64,000 nt of DNA from Ferrimicrobium sp. GTDB taxonomy: Bacteria > Actinomycetota > Acidimicrobiia > Acidimicrobiales > Acidimicrobiaceae. The stretch covers positions 248,001-312,000 of the forward strand of contig NZ_DAHVNP010000031.1 in assembly GCF_027319265.1 (NCBI RefSeq), in the 5' to 3' direction. Below are positions 36,461-45,795 of this stretch, piece by piece; within the stretch, counting starts at the first letter, position 1; every line of letters starts with the position of its first letter. The position numbers and the translations under genes were made by a program. The notes beneath the pieces were generated by a model. That model searched no databases. It worked only from the letters and a program-made list of their open reading frames with translations, and was not told where the DNA came from.

Positions 36461-37197
36461 GCCCGCTTGCGACCTGCGGAGTGTCGCCGAGAGAAGCTGG
36501 CACGCCCAGTAGCGCCAGGCAAAAAGCGTTGGAGGCTCGCTCGAGACCGGATACGCCGACGTCGATTGACGCGCCGAAGATTTGTTATCCGTGCCAGTGC
36601 CGCAACACGATCAGGTCGACGCGAAGCCTGGCGCCAAATCGAGACGAAACGCTGCACCACGGTGACCACCGACCCGACGAGGAGGACGAGGAGTGCAATA
36701 CGCAACAAGGGATGGATCAACAGGGCGAAGAGCAGAAGGACAACGCGCTCTGCACGTTCCATAATCCCGCCCTTGCCGCTCAAACCCAGCGACTCGGCCT
36801 TGGCCCGTTGATACGAGATCAACGAGGCAAACCCATAACCAAAGAAGGAGAGCACCGCGAAGAGTTCATCGTGCACGCCGAGAAAATAGATACTCAATCC
36901 ACCAAGAATGGCGAGATCACTGATGCGATCAGCAAAGGAATCGAAAAAGGCACCGCGGCTCGAGGAGGTCTGCGCGGCCTTGGCCACCGGCCCGTCAAGC
37001 AAATCCGGTATCGCGCCGAGCAGGAGCAACCCAAATCCTAGATAGAGCTCCCCAAATCCAACCGCGACTCCGGCTCCGATCGAGAAGACGATGCCTATCA
37101 CCGTAAGGAGGTCAGGACTGACACCGAGACGCGACAGTGAACGACCAACAGGAGCAGTACGGCGATCAACCGAAGCTCTAAAATTACCATCAAACAC
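36457..37197 (-). CDS. pgsA: CDP-alcohol phosphatidyltransferase (phosphatidylinositol-phosphate synthase type)
   Basis: Membrane enzyme that condenses CDP-diacylglycerol with inositol phosphate (by context). The core motif is DLLDGPVAKAAQTSSSRGAF with FDSFADR; the usual DGxxAR arginine is lysine. Several TM helices follow. The GTG at 37197 is preferred, with GGAGGT nine bases upstream; the frame extends eight codons to another GTG. A basic C-terminal tail of about 60 residues (Arg-rich, after residue 190) is longer than usual. Confidence 0.85.
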   Translation of the reverse strand: MFDGNFRASVDRRTAPVGRSLSRLGVSPDLLTVIGIVFSIGAGVAVGFGELYLGFGLLLLGAIPDLLDGPVAKAAQTSSSRGAFFDSFADRISDLAILGGLSIYFLGVHDELFAVLSFFGYGFASLISYQRAKAESLGLSGKGGIMERAERVVLLLFALLIHPLLRIALLVLLVGSVVTVVQRFVSIWRQASRRPDRVAALARITNLRRVNRRRRIRSRASLQRFLPGATGRASFSRRHSAGRKRA

Positions 37198-37372
37198 TTG
37201 AGCTACACCTCCGTGGGCCACGCCCAGTGAGCTTTTTATCTATCCTAGCTGCCCATAAGCGTCCGTGGGGCAATACACGGATGTTTTTGGCTTCCCCACA
37301 CGCCATCATATGCTCTGCTACTGTGGGTACAACGACGTTTGCGTCGTCCCAACGCAAAAGGAGGCACTGCCA

Positions 37373-39376
37373 GTGAAGGCCTACCCAACTGAACAAATCC
37401 GCACCATCGTCTGCGTTGGCCCCCCAGGTGCCGGCAAGACGAGCTTGGTAGAAGCGATACTATTTCGAACTGGATCATTATCTCACAAGGGACGGATCGA
37501 GGATGGTACTACCGTCTCCGATCGCACGCCAGAGGAGATCAACCACGGTTACTCGATAGACTCAAGTACGATCGCTACCGAGTACGAGAACGTCAAGATC
37601 AACCTTATCGACACCCCTGGCAGCTCCGAATTCTTCGCCACCACCGCACTCGCCATGGAAGCTGCCGATGCCGCGCTCGTGGTGATCGATGCACAGACGG
37701 TAACCAACCCTGAATTGCTCCTCCTCTGGAACCTGCTGAACACCCGTCAATTGCCACGTCTGCTCTTCATCAACAAGTGTGACCGCGATCCTGAGGCCTT
37801 TGCCAAGACGGTCAGCCTCTTACACGAGACGCTCGGCGAACACATCGACCCCATCGAGCTTCCGTTGCCCGAGGGCAATGGCCTCGGTGGAGTCATCGAT
37901 CTCATTGCCAATCGTGGCTTTCTCGAACACGGAACTACCGAATCCGAGATCGGCATTCCTGCGGACCTCGTCGACCAGGAGCGAACGGCTCGCGATACCT
38001 TGCTCGATGAAATCGTCCAGGAGGACGATGCAATTATGGAACGCTATCTCTCCGGCGAAGAATTGCCGATCGATGAACTCGCTCGTGCCCTCTCGATGAG
38101 TGTGCGAGCCCTCCACCTCAGTCCCCTGCTCTGCGGCTCCGCAACGGGGGATGTGGGTATGCATCACCTCGTGGACGCACTCGTTAGTCTTGTGCCCCCA
38201 CCGACGTTGCATCCTCACCCCGGATGGTCGGTGCTTGTTGTCTCGGCAATCCAGGATCAATATCTCGGGCGCTTGAGCGTGCTAAAGAATCTCGGAGCCG
38301 CGTTGCACCCAGATGATGTGCTCACGTCGGCTGATGGACATGAAGAGCGGCTGCATCAACTCCTCGTGCCCACCCCATCGGAACTGCATCAAGTACCCAC
38401 GATCGATCCCGGCGACCTTGTCGTCGTTCCCAAGCTCGCCGCTCCTGTCGGAACACTCTTGACCCGAGGAGTACAGCCCTCCGATCAACCGACCCTCCAT
38501 CCCGCACCGGTACCAGGGTTCACGGTCGCGATTACGACCGAGGCCCCACAAGACGAGGAACGACTGGCGGCTAACCTTTTCAAAATTGCCGGTGATGATC
38601 CAGGTATCACGATCGACCGTGAACCGGGAACCCATCGCCTTCTTGTGCAGGGTTTTGGGACCAACCATCTCGCCATCACGGTTGAACGTATCCAACGACG
38701 TGGGCAGTTCAAAATAGAGACCCACGAACCGATCACCCAGTATCGTGAAACGTTCCGTGCACCCGCGCAGGCGGAGGGTCGTTACAAGAAACAGACTGGA
38801 GGCCATGGCCAATTTGGCGTCGCGACCATCATCGTCGAACCCCTGTCTCGTGATAGCGGTTTTGAGTTCGTGGATGAGATTGTCGGTGGTGCCATTCCAC
38901 GTAACTTCATTCCCGCGGTCGAGAAAGGTATTCTTGAGGCAATGGAGGCTGGTGGGCTCATGGGATATCCGATCACCGACATACGCGTACGCCTTATCGA
39001 TGGCAAATATCACAGTGTCGACTCATCCGAGATGAGCTTTAAGATGGCCGGATCCCTCGCCCTACGAGAGGCCCTTAACCAAGCCCAATCACAGTTACTT
39101 GAGCCGATCACTCGCCTTTGCGTCACCACGCCTGTAACACATCAAGGCGATGTCCTTGGTTATCTCAGTTCCAAACGCGGCAAAATTCTCCACACCACTA
39201 CACCAGATAGCGCCTGGGTGAGCATAGAAGCCGACGTACCAGCCGCAGAGCTCGTCTCCTTCGCCCCCGATCTGCGAGCGATGACAAATGGCCTTGGTTC
39301 ATTCGTGGGGCAAGCCCATCACTACGATGCCGTGCCAGACCATATCGCGACCAAGCTCACCGTCTCAGCGACCTAA
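37373..39376 (+). CDS. Elongation factor G-like GTPase (FusA2 type)
   Basis: Five-domain translational GTPase of about 668 residues. G1 GPPGAGKTSL (16-25), G3 DTPGSSEF, G4 NKCDRD, later EF-G domains with GGHGQFGVA and the domain IV/V region RLIDGKYHSVDSSEMSFKMAGS. Such second EF-G-like proteins are common in actinobacteria and their role is unclear (not necessarily translocation). Start is GTG 37373 with AAAGGAGG eight bases upstream; the frame extends 36 codons further without homology. It interrupts, on the opposite strand, the conserved HIT-pgsA order. Confidence 0.88.
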   Translation: MKAYPTEQIRTIVCVGPPGAGKTSLVEAILFRTGSLSHKGRIEDGTTVSDRTPEEINHGYSIDSSTIATEYENVKINLIDTPGSSEFFATTALAMEAADAALVVIDAQTVTNPELLLLWNLLNTRQLPRLLFINKCDRDPEAFAKTVSLLHETLGEHIDPIELPLPEGNGLGGVIDLIANRGFLEHGTTESEIGIPADLVDQERTARDTLLDEIVQEDDAIMERYLSGEELPIDELARALSMSVRALHLSPLLCGSATGDVGMHHLVDALVSLVPPPTLHPHPGWSVLVVSAIQDQYLGRLSVLKNLGAALHPDDVLTSADGHEERLHQLLVPTPSELHQVPTIDPGDLVVVPKLAAPVGTLLTRGVQPSDQPTLHPAPVPGFTVAITTEAPQDEERLAANLFKIAGDDPGITIDREPGTHRLLVQGFGTNHLAITVERIQRRGQFKIETHEPITQYRETFRAPAQAEGRYKKQTGGHGQFGVATIIVEPLSRDSGFEFVDEIVGGAIPRNFIPAVEKGILEAMEAGGLMGYPITDIRVRLIDGKYHSVDSSEMSFKMAGSLALREALNQAQSQLLEPITRLCVTTPVTHQGDVLGYLSSKRGKILHTTTPDSAWVSIEADVPAAELVSFAPDLRAMTNGLGSFVGQAHHYDAVPDHIATKLTVSAT

Positions 39377-39383
39377 CCAACCG

Positions 39384-39872
39384 TTAGCGCGCGGGCCAAT
39401 GCGTGCGCAGTTTCATTAGTGAGTCCGAAAGCGTCTCTGGCAGAACTCGGGTCTCCGCCAGAGTCGACATAAAATTCGCATCACCCGACCAGCGAGGTAC
39501 AAGGTGTACGTGGACGTGCTCAGCAATTCCTGCCCCAGCGGCTCTGCCTAGGTTCATGCCAACATTGATACCTTCCGGGTGATAGGCCGCACGTAGTGCA
39601 TCATGGGCTGCCCGGATGAAGACCAACATCTCCTCGGCTAACACACCATTGAGGCCTGCAAGATCCCCCACATGTGCATTGGGTACCACCATGAGATGTC
39701 CGGAAGTGTATGGATAGAGGTTGAGCACTACAAAACAGCTATCCCCGCGAGCAATCACATAGTGCACATCATCACGGTCTGGTTCGGCACCGATCGTGCA
39801 GAACACGCATCCGACCGGGCGATCCTCTCCTGCGACAAATTGTGCGCGCCAACCGGCAAAGAGATGTTCCAT
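39384..39872 (-). CDS. HIT-family nucleotide hydrolase/phosphorylase
   Basis: A 162-residue histidine-triad protein with the catalytic motif HVHVHLVPRW and N-terminal CVFCTIGAEPDRDD with two Cys. The closest pattern is the actinobacterial HIT protein next to thrS (an AP4A phosphorylase in M. tuberculosis). The ATG shares one base with the thrS stop (TGATG). Confidence 0.9.
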   Translation of the reverse strand: MEHLFAGWRAQFVAGEDRPVGCVFCTIGAEPDRDDVHYVIARGDSCFVVLNLYPYTSGHLMVVPNAHVGDLAGLNGVLAEEMLVFIRAAHDALRAAYHPEGINVGMNLGRAAGAGIAEHVHVHLVPRWSGDANFMSTLAETRVLPETLSDSLMKLRTHWPAR

Positions 39873-41800
39873 CAGAAGGCGTCGAGAGTAGGTTCCTGAA
39901 GGGCCTGCACCGCCTCGGCGATGAACACGTCGAGTGCAATACCACGCTGCTCCTTGGTATCCCCTCGGCGGTTCACGCCAACGGTCTCAGCGCTCACATC
40001 GTTGTTGCCGACGACGAGGATATAGGGAACCTTATCCATCTTCGCCTTGCGAATTCGACCACCCAAGGGCTCGCCTGCAGAACCGACAACGACCCGCAAC
40101 CCGTTGGTTTTACAGGTTTGGGCCACAGTGTGTGCCCAATCCTGTGCCTCCTCGGTGACCGGCAGGATACGAATCTGCTCCTCTAGCAGCCAGCCTGGCA
40201 ATGCTCCTGCATAGTGTTCTGTCAAGATGGCAAAGAACCGCTCCACCGATCCAAACAGCGCCCGATGAATCATATAGGGACGCAGTTTCTGATTACTGGT
40301 ATCTTGAAACTCCAACGCGAACCGTTGCGGCTCCTGGAGATCGATCTGGAGCGTCGAGAGCTGCCATCGTCGGCCGATCGCATCCGTAAGATGGATGTCG
40401 ATCTTGGGCGCATAGAAGGCTCCCTCCCCCTCGGCTATCGAGTACTCGATGCCAGAGGTGTCAAGAGCAAGCCGGGCGGCCTCGGTAGCGAACTCCCACT
40501 CAGCATCGTTACCTACGGACTTCTCCGGTCGCGTCGAAAGCTCTGCATCAAAATCCTCGAGTCCAAATGCGCGTAAGATTGCGATGACAAACCGCAGAAG
40601 CCGTCCTAACTCATCCTTGAGTTGGGAAGGAGTGCAAAAGATATGAGAGTCATCTTGGGTAAGACCGCGCACCCTGAGCAAACCGTGAAGGGTTCCTGAA
40701 CGTTCGTAGCGGTAGACCGTTCCGAACTCGAAAAGTCGTAGTGGCAGGTCACGATACGAACGTGGCTGTGAGCGATAGATGAGCATGTGACCAGGACAGT
40801 TCATAGGCTTCGGGTAGTAGAGATCCCCCTCATCAAGCTCCATGGGTGGGTACATCCCCTCCTTGTACCACTCCAAGTGACCCGAGGTTTCGTAGAGCGT
40901 CGATTTCGCGAGATGCGGGGTCCACACGAGCTCATAACCCGCGTCGAGGTGCTTGGTTCGTGAGAACTCCTCCATGCGATAACGGATATAGGCTCCCTTT
41001 GGGTGAAACACCACAAGTCCAGAACCGATCTCCGGCGGAAAGTGGAACCAATCCAACTCCTGGCCTATGCGACGGTGATCTCGTTTTTCTGACTCCTCCA
41101 GGAAGGTGAGATAGTCCGTAGTAGCCTTCTCAGAGGCGAAGGCGATGCCGTAGATACGCTGCAGCTGCGGGCGCTTTTCGTCTCCACGCCAATAGGCGCC
41201 TGACACCCGTTGTAGTCGGAAGCTCTTGAGGTAACGAGTTGAGGGAACATGTGGCCCCCGGCACAGGTCAACAAAATCGGGGCGATTACGGTAGACTGAG
41301 ACGATCTGCGCCGCATCAACATCACGGATAGCGGCCAAGATCTCTCGCTTGAAGAGCTGCGAAGCAAAGAGCTCTTCAGCCTCCTCAATCGTGACCTCAG
41401 CCCGTATAAACGGTTGATCTTCGGCCACGATACGGCGCATCTCCCCCTCGACCTTCGCGAGGTCAGATTCCTCGAAACGCCCATCATTTGGTAGGAGAAA
41501 GTCGTAAAAGAAACCGTCTTCAGTCGTTGGACCAATCGCGTACTGCGCTCCCGGAAACAGTCGCACCACAGCCTGGGCAAGCACGTGGGCCGACGAGTGT
41601 CGCACGATGTCGAGCCCATCATGACTATCGGCATGGATGAGCACTACCTCATCATCAGGATCAAGCGAGTGCCTGATATCAACCAGTACACCGTTAACCC
41701 GTAAGGCGACCACATCCTTAGCGGTTGCCTTGGGCAGCCGAGCGAGAAGATCGGTACCACTGCTCACGGACTCCTCATAGCTCTGACCGTCTAGCTTCAC
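39872..41800 (-). CDS. thrS: Threonyl-tRNA synthetase
   Basis: 642 residues: N-terminal TGS domain, editing domain with HSSAHVLAQAVVRLF, catalytic core with the zinc-site MNCPGHML, the RVRGLTQDDSHIFC motif, and the C-terminal anticodon-binding domain. GTG start in a GTGA overlap with mshC and GGAGG upstream. Order mshC-thrS-HIT shows mycothiol synthesis embedded in a translation operon. Confidence 0.97.
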   Translation of the reverse strand: MKLDGQSYEESVSSGTDLLARLPKATAKDVVALRVNGVLVDIRHSLDPDDEVVLIHADSHDGLDIVRHSSAHVLAQAVVRLFPGAQYAIGPTTEDGFFYDFLLPNDGRFEESDLAKVEGEMRRIVAEDQPFIRAEVTIEEAEELFASQLFKREILAAIRDVDAAQIVSVYRNRPDFVDLCRGPHVPSTRYLKSFRLQRVSGAYWRGDEKRPQLQRIYGIAFASEKATTDYLTFLEESEKRDHRRIGQELDWFHFPPEIGSGLVVFHPKGAYIRYRMEEFSRTKHLDAGYELVWTPHLAKSTLYETSGHLEWYKEGMYPPMELDEGDLYYPKPMNCPGHMLIYRSQPRSYRDLPLRLFEFGTVYRYERSGTLHGLLRVRGLTQDDSHIFCTPSQLKDELGRLLRFVIAILRAFGLEDFDAELSTRPEKSVGNDAEWEFATEAARLALDTSGIEYSIAEGEGAFYAPKIDIHLTDAIGRRWQLSTLQIDLQEPQRFALEFQDTSNQKLRPYMIHRALFGSVERFFAILTEHYAGALPGWLLEEQIRILPVTEEAQDWAHTVAQTCKTNGLRVVVGSAGEPLGGRIRKAKMDKVPYILVVGNNDVSAETVGVNRRGDTKEQRGIALDVFIAEAVQALQEPTLDAF

Positions 41801-42918
41801 GAAACCTCCAAATCGATTCCCAATAATGTAACCGTATCCCTGACGCCCTGACCCTCAGCGACGGCACGTTCGATTGCCGCAATAGCCGTTGGCGTATCGA
41901 GGTCATTATCGAGAGCCGCCGCTACTTCATCAAAAGCGCCTCTACCAGGTCCGCTCGCACGCCACCTGGCAATACGCTCCTTTGCGCTCGCCAACACGGC
42001 ATCGGACCAGTCCCAGGTCGATCGATAGTGATGGCTCAAAATGGCCAAGCGAATCTCCTCGCCAGTGGAATCTTTAAGTAAGTCACCGACAAACACAAGG
42101 TTCCCAAGCGACTTGGACATCTTGACTCCGTCAAGGCAGACCATCCCAACGTGCATCCAGTGTTTCACGAACTCACCGCCGGTGATCGCCTCCGTCTGTG
42201 CCGCTTCACACTCATGGTGAGGGAAGATCAGATCTGAACCGCCTCCATGGATATCGACAACCGGACCCAATTCTCGCATGGCCAGTGCCGAACATTCGAT
42301 ATGCCATCCAGGACGTCCGGGTCCAAAGCGTGACTCCCATGAAGGTTCGTCCGGAAGCGACGGTTGCCACAACACAAAGTCGAGCGGATCACGCTTTCGC
42401 AGATCACCTGGATTGCCACCTCGTTCGGCGGCAAGCTCCATCATCATGTCACGCGGAAGGTGGGACACCTTCCCAAAATGAGGCGCCTTCGCCACCTCAA
42501 AGTAGACCCAGCCATCGACTTGGTAGGCAAAGCCACCATCCATGAGATCACCGACCATCGTCAAAATCTCTGGAATCGCCGAGGTCGCCCTCGGCTCTGC
42601 ATGCGGTCGAGCAAGGCCAAGGCCAGCCATATCACGATCGAACTTAGCCATCTCTCGCGCAGCGAGATCCAGATAGTTCGCGCCAATCGTTCGAGCCTTG
42701 CGCAGGATATCATCATCGACGTCGGTCACATTCCGGACACACGTAGAGATCACGTTATGCCTCGCGAGATTGCGCTGCAAGAGATCAAAGGTCACATAGA
42801 CCGCTGCATGACCCATGTGGGCAGCATCATAGGGAGTAATGCCGCAGGTGTAGATACGGGCGACTTGGTGGACATCAAGCTCAACGAGCGCCTCGCGGGC
42901 GGTATCAAAGATCTTCAC
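41797..42918 (-). CDS. mshC: Cysteine:glucosaminyl inositol ligase (mycothiol biosynthesis)
   Basis: ATP-dependent ligase joining cysteine to GlcN-Ins. It is homologous to cysteinyl-tRNA synthetase but shows the MshC version of the first motif, TCGITPYDAAHMGHAAVY (CysS has CGPTVYDxxHIGHAR), plus RNVTDVDDDIL, GWHIECSALAM (zinc Cys), GGGSDLIFPHHECE and KMSKSLGN. At 373 residues it is shorter than both CysS and most MshC (about 410), the missing part being N- and C-terminal. GTG start directly after the npdG stop. Alternative: a short CysS. Confidence 0.85.
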   Translation of the reverse strand: MKIFDTAREALVELDVHQVARIYTCGITPYDAAHMGHAAVYVTFDLLQRNLARHNVISTCVRNVTDVDDDILRKARTIGANYLDLAAREMAKFDRDMAGLGLARPHAEPRATSAIPEILTMVGDLMDGGFAYQVDGWVYFEVAKAPHFGKVSHLPRDMMMELAAERGGNPGDLRKRDPLDFVLWQPSLPDEPSWESRFGPGRPGWHIECSALAMRELGPVVDIHGGGSDLIFPHHECEAAQTEAITGGEFVKHWMHVGMVCLDGVKMSKSLGNLVFVGDLLKDSTGEEIRLAILSHHYRSTWDWSDAVLASAKERIARWRASGPGRGAFDEVAAALDNDLDTPTAIAAIERAVAEGQGVRDTVTLLGIDLEVS

Positions 42919-43578
42919 CTACGCAACCTCCACGCCAGTCAGGCGGATTGACGCCGTCGCCTTGTACCGCAAATTGATGTTTAACAGCACCGCCGTCATC
43001 GCCTCGATAGCGGGTGCCTGGGCCAGTGATCCAGCCTCCAAGACCCGCAGTCCCGGGATCCTTGACAGGATGACCGCCACCTGACTCCTCGCACTGGAGG
43101 AGTCAGCACAGACAAGCGTATCGACCTCGACAGGTCGGGAAAGGTTGGCAAGCGATCGTGCGGGTACATGATGCAGGGCTGCCACCACCATGGCTGCGGG
43201 CAGTCTCGCCTGTAGGAGTTGGGCCGCCGAGCCTCGTGGGACGGTAAGAGCGGCGAACTCGTCACCCACCTTCACCAGCGCGTTCGCCATGGAGACGACG
43301 ATCTTACCCTCCAAAACGTGTTCGAGTGGTTCCACCAACCGGATCGTGGCTTCCCAGGGAACCGCTACAAAAACCATTTGCGCTCTGGCGACCTCTTCGT
43401 TGTCGGCGCCAACCAGGTATCCATCCACCTCCGGCCACCGGCCCATCATGCCCTTGGCAACCTCGACGGCCTTGGTCCTGTCCCTCGAACCCAACCCCAC
43501 TGACAGATGGCTCGCCGCAAGTCTTGCACCCAGCGCACTGCCCAGAGGGCCTGTCCCTCCCAATATTCCGATCTGCAA
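42919..43578 (-). CDS. npdG: F420-dependent NADP reductase (NpdG)
   Basis: About 219 residues; moves hydride between reduced coenzyme F420 and NADP. N-terminal MQIGILGGTGPLGSALGARL is the NADP Rossmann motif, with VGLGSRDRTKA, VFVAVPWEATI and the F420-site region VVAALHHVPA. TTG 43578 is chosen because AGGAG lies six bases away; the TTG two codons upstream is only one base from the SD. Divergent from the fabI-like gene. Confidence 0.87.
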   Translation of the reverse strand: MQIGILGGTGPLGSALGARLAASHLSVGLGSRDRTKAVEVAKGMMGRWPEVDGYLVGADNEEVARAQMVFVAVPWEATIRLVEPLEHVLEGKIVVSMANALVKVGDEFAALTVPRGSAAQLLQARLPAAMVVAALHHVPARSLANLSRPVEVDTLVCADSSSARSQVAVILSRIPGLRVLEAGSLAQAPAIEAMTAVLLNINLRYKATASIRLTGVEVA

Positions 43579-43670
43579 ACCCAACTCCTCACTCGATGTC
43601 GTTTCGTAGTGTGCTCATACCAATCTAAGCTGCTATTACTCTGAGTAGAGTTTACGGCCAGGGAGATGGA

Positions 43671-44444
43671 ATGGGCATCCTAGACGAAAAGCAGCTTCTG
43701 ATCACTGGTGTTCTCAACACCTCATCGATCGCGTATCATATCGCCTCCGTCGCGCGCGACGAAGGCGCCGAGATCATTCTCACGGGTTTTGGTCGGGGTC
43801 TCTCAATCACACGACGAGTCGCAGCGAAGTTGGGTGCCGATGTGCAGGTCATCGAACTCGACGCTGGCAACCCCACCTCAGTCGATCAGGCAGCCGTCGA
43901 AGTGGGTAAGAGCTGGGCACATCTTGACGGAATTGTCCATGCCATCGGTTACGCGCCACCCTCCTGCCTGGACAAGCCGATGCTGGAAGCCCCATGGGAG
44001 GATGTCGCCATTGCCCTCCAGGTATCGGCATTTTCCCTCTCGGAGCTGGCCAGAGCTTTTCGCCCGTTATTGGCAGCCGCCGAGGGGGCATCCATCGTGG
44101 GCCTTGACTTCGACGCAACCGTCGCGTGGCCTGGCTACAACTGGATGGGTGTCGCTAAGGCTGGTCTCGAGTCGCTCAGTCGCTATCTGGCTCGAGAACT
44201 TGGAGGTTCCCAAATCCGCGTCAATCTCATCTCTGCAGGGCCGATTCGCACCATCGCTGCCAAATCGATTGAGGCCTTCAAAATGTTCCAGGACAATTGG
44301 GGGGATCGCTCTCCTCTCGGTTGGGACCCTGAGAATGCCCTGCCTGTCGCTCGGAGCGTGGTAGCTCTCTTGTCCGACTTCTTCCCGATGACCACTGGCG
44401 AACTGATTCACGTCGACGGCGGTTATCATGCCTTCGGAGCGTAA
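43671..44444 (+). CDS. fabI: Enoyl-ACP reductase (InhA/FabI family)
   Basis: NADH-dependent enoyl reductase of fatty acid synthesis. 257 residues: GVLNTSSIAYHIA cofactor loop, LDGIVHAIGYAP, and catalytic Y156 and K163 in PGYNWMGVAKAGLES; the active-site Phe is in GLDFDATVAWPG, closest to InhA. AGGGAGA precedes the ATG. Confidence 0.93.
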   Translation: MGILDEKQLLITGVLNTSSIAYHIASVARDEGAEIILTGFGRGLSITRRVAAKLGADVQVIELDAGNPTSVDQAAVEVGKSWAHLDGIVHAIGYAPPSCLDKPMLEAPWEDVAIALQVSAFSLSELARAFRPLLAAAEGASIVGLDFDATVAWPGYNWMGVAKAGLESLSRYLARELGGSQIRVNLISAGPIRTIAAKSIEAFKMFQDNWGDRSPLGWDPENALPVARSVVALLSDFFPMTTGELIHVDGGYHAFGA

Positions 44445-44507
44445 CCAGGACGTTAGCCACATGTTTTGGTCCAAGATCGTCTGACCACATCATCCTTGAC
44501 GGATGCC

Positions 44508-44536
44508 TTGACGGCGCGCAATCGGATGGCTAGTGT
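44508..44536 (+). promoter_or_regulatory. Sigma-70-type promoter candidate with repeated -35 motif
   Basis: TTGACG (44508-44513), 17-base spacer, TAGTGT (44531-44536), about 130 bases before the secreted-protein ATG at 44664. CCTTGACGG also occurs 12 bases earlier (44494-44502), so the -35 element is duplicated. Confidence 0.4.
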
Positions 44537-44663
44537 AGGTCTTGGCTCATGGAAGAGCCACCGGGGTCACCACTCGATGATAGGTGGAGCACACCTTGGA
44601 AAAGGCCCCGATCTATCGGGTCAAGACGATACCCCAGACTGAAGAAGCTGCCAAGGAGGGCTC

Positions 44664-45455
44664 ATGTTGCAACCGTTGCGCAATCTGCGCATCGCGGCCG
44701 CTATTATCATCGCCGCGGTAATCGCCACAGGCGCACGCGCGTCGACGCAACTCACCGCTGTAATCATCAAGGGTGAAGGATCGGGATCAACCTATCATAT
44801 CGTCCTGCGCGGATCGCGCACGGAGACCGCAAACCCTGGTGTTCCCTCACTCGGGCCAGTCTTTATTCCTTCACTCGTAACCCATACCGGGGCATCGCTA
44901 GCAGTGAGCTGTGTGACCTATCACACAGTTGTTCCCCCTTCTCAATCCCTGTACCAAGCCGAAGTGTCGTGGGCAGAGGCGATGTGGGCACGCCTGAGCG
45001 TGTACCCACGATGCGACACCAACCCCATCAGTCATCTGGATCTCCTCGCCCTCTGGATCCAAGTCGTGAACGACCGGCTACCTCGACCCAGCATCGCGGC
45101 TCATCCGTCGTTCGGTATCGTCAACGTTCCTTTGCAACTGCTCACCTCGACGACTCCGACCGCTACCACTACGCTGTCCACCAACGACGGACTGCTCGTG
45201 ATCCACGCCTGGTCATGGAGTTCATGGCAGTTCAACCACGCGCCCCCGCCCGGAGTTCCTCCAACTGGAAACGCTGCCCTGACCTGGTACCGTCCGGAGC
45301 AATCAGGCCTCCTCGAGGCTTCCTTAATAGAACATTGGTCAGCCGACTATCGCGTTGGAGGCCTCACCGGGTCACTCCCCAACCTCGATGTTGGCGCAAA
45401 CACTATCAGCCTCCCGGTCGTTGCACTCACGACCGAACTCCGGAACGTACAGTAG
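44664..45455 (+). CDS. Secreted protein of unknown function
   Basis: 263 residues with an N-terminal signal peptide (basic NLR, then AAAIIIAAVIATGARA, likely cut after ARA). The mature part is rich in Ser/Thr/Pro/Trp with two Cys and no known motif. Strong SD AAGGAGGG three bases before ATG. Not recognised. Confidence 0.75.
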   Translation: MLQPLRNLRIAAAIIIAAVIATGARASTQLTAVIIKGEGSGSTYHIVLRGSRTETANPGVPSLGPVFIPSLVTHTGASLAVSCVTYHTVVPPSQSLYQAEVSWAEAMWARLSVYPRCDTNPISHLDLLALWIQVVNDRLPRPSIAAHPSFGIVNVPLQLLTSTTPTATTTLSTNDGLLVIHAWSWSSWQFNHAPPPGVPPTGNAALTWYRPEQSGLLEASLIEHWSADYRVGGLTGSLPNLDVGANTISLPVVALTTELRNVQ

Positions 45456-45795
45456 TCTGGGTGGATGCAGGCTGCTACATAGCTACCAGTTGCCCTCCAT
45501 TAGCCAAAAACACGCGAACCATTCTGATCTCTTGCGCCGCGTCCCCATCAGCGGACGCGGCGGAGGAAGGTCCGAATCGGCTCCAACATCTCATGAGGAA
45601 CCATGACTGTCCATACCGCGCGATGACGCGACACCGGAGCGAAAACCCGTTGTGTATCGGTGTTCGCCGGCACTGCCGTTGGCAGACGGTAATGGATCTG
45701 CGGGCCGAAGGGGCCTCGCGAATCGAATGCACGCTGCAAGAGTCCCAATCGGCAAAGCCAAGATCAGGGACTGACACCCGGTAGGGTATGACGGT
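45456..45795. other. Intergenic region with an uncertain small open frame
   Basis: A 340-base gap between two plus-strand genes. A minus-strand frame of 66 codons (45548-45748, TTG start) has a protein-like composition but no SD and no motif, so it is not called. No terminator or promoter is clear. Confidence 0.35.

Noticed and set aside
38282-39013. 243-codon minus-strand frame inside the EF-G-like gene
   Set aside because: The sense strand has all EF-G motifs; the antisense frame has none.
45548-45748. 66-codon minus-strand frame in the gap before the HAD gene
   Set aside because: Protein-like composition but TTG start, no SD, no homology I recognise; two other frames are open here as well.
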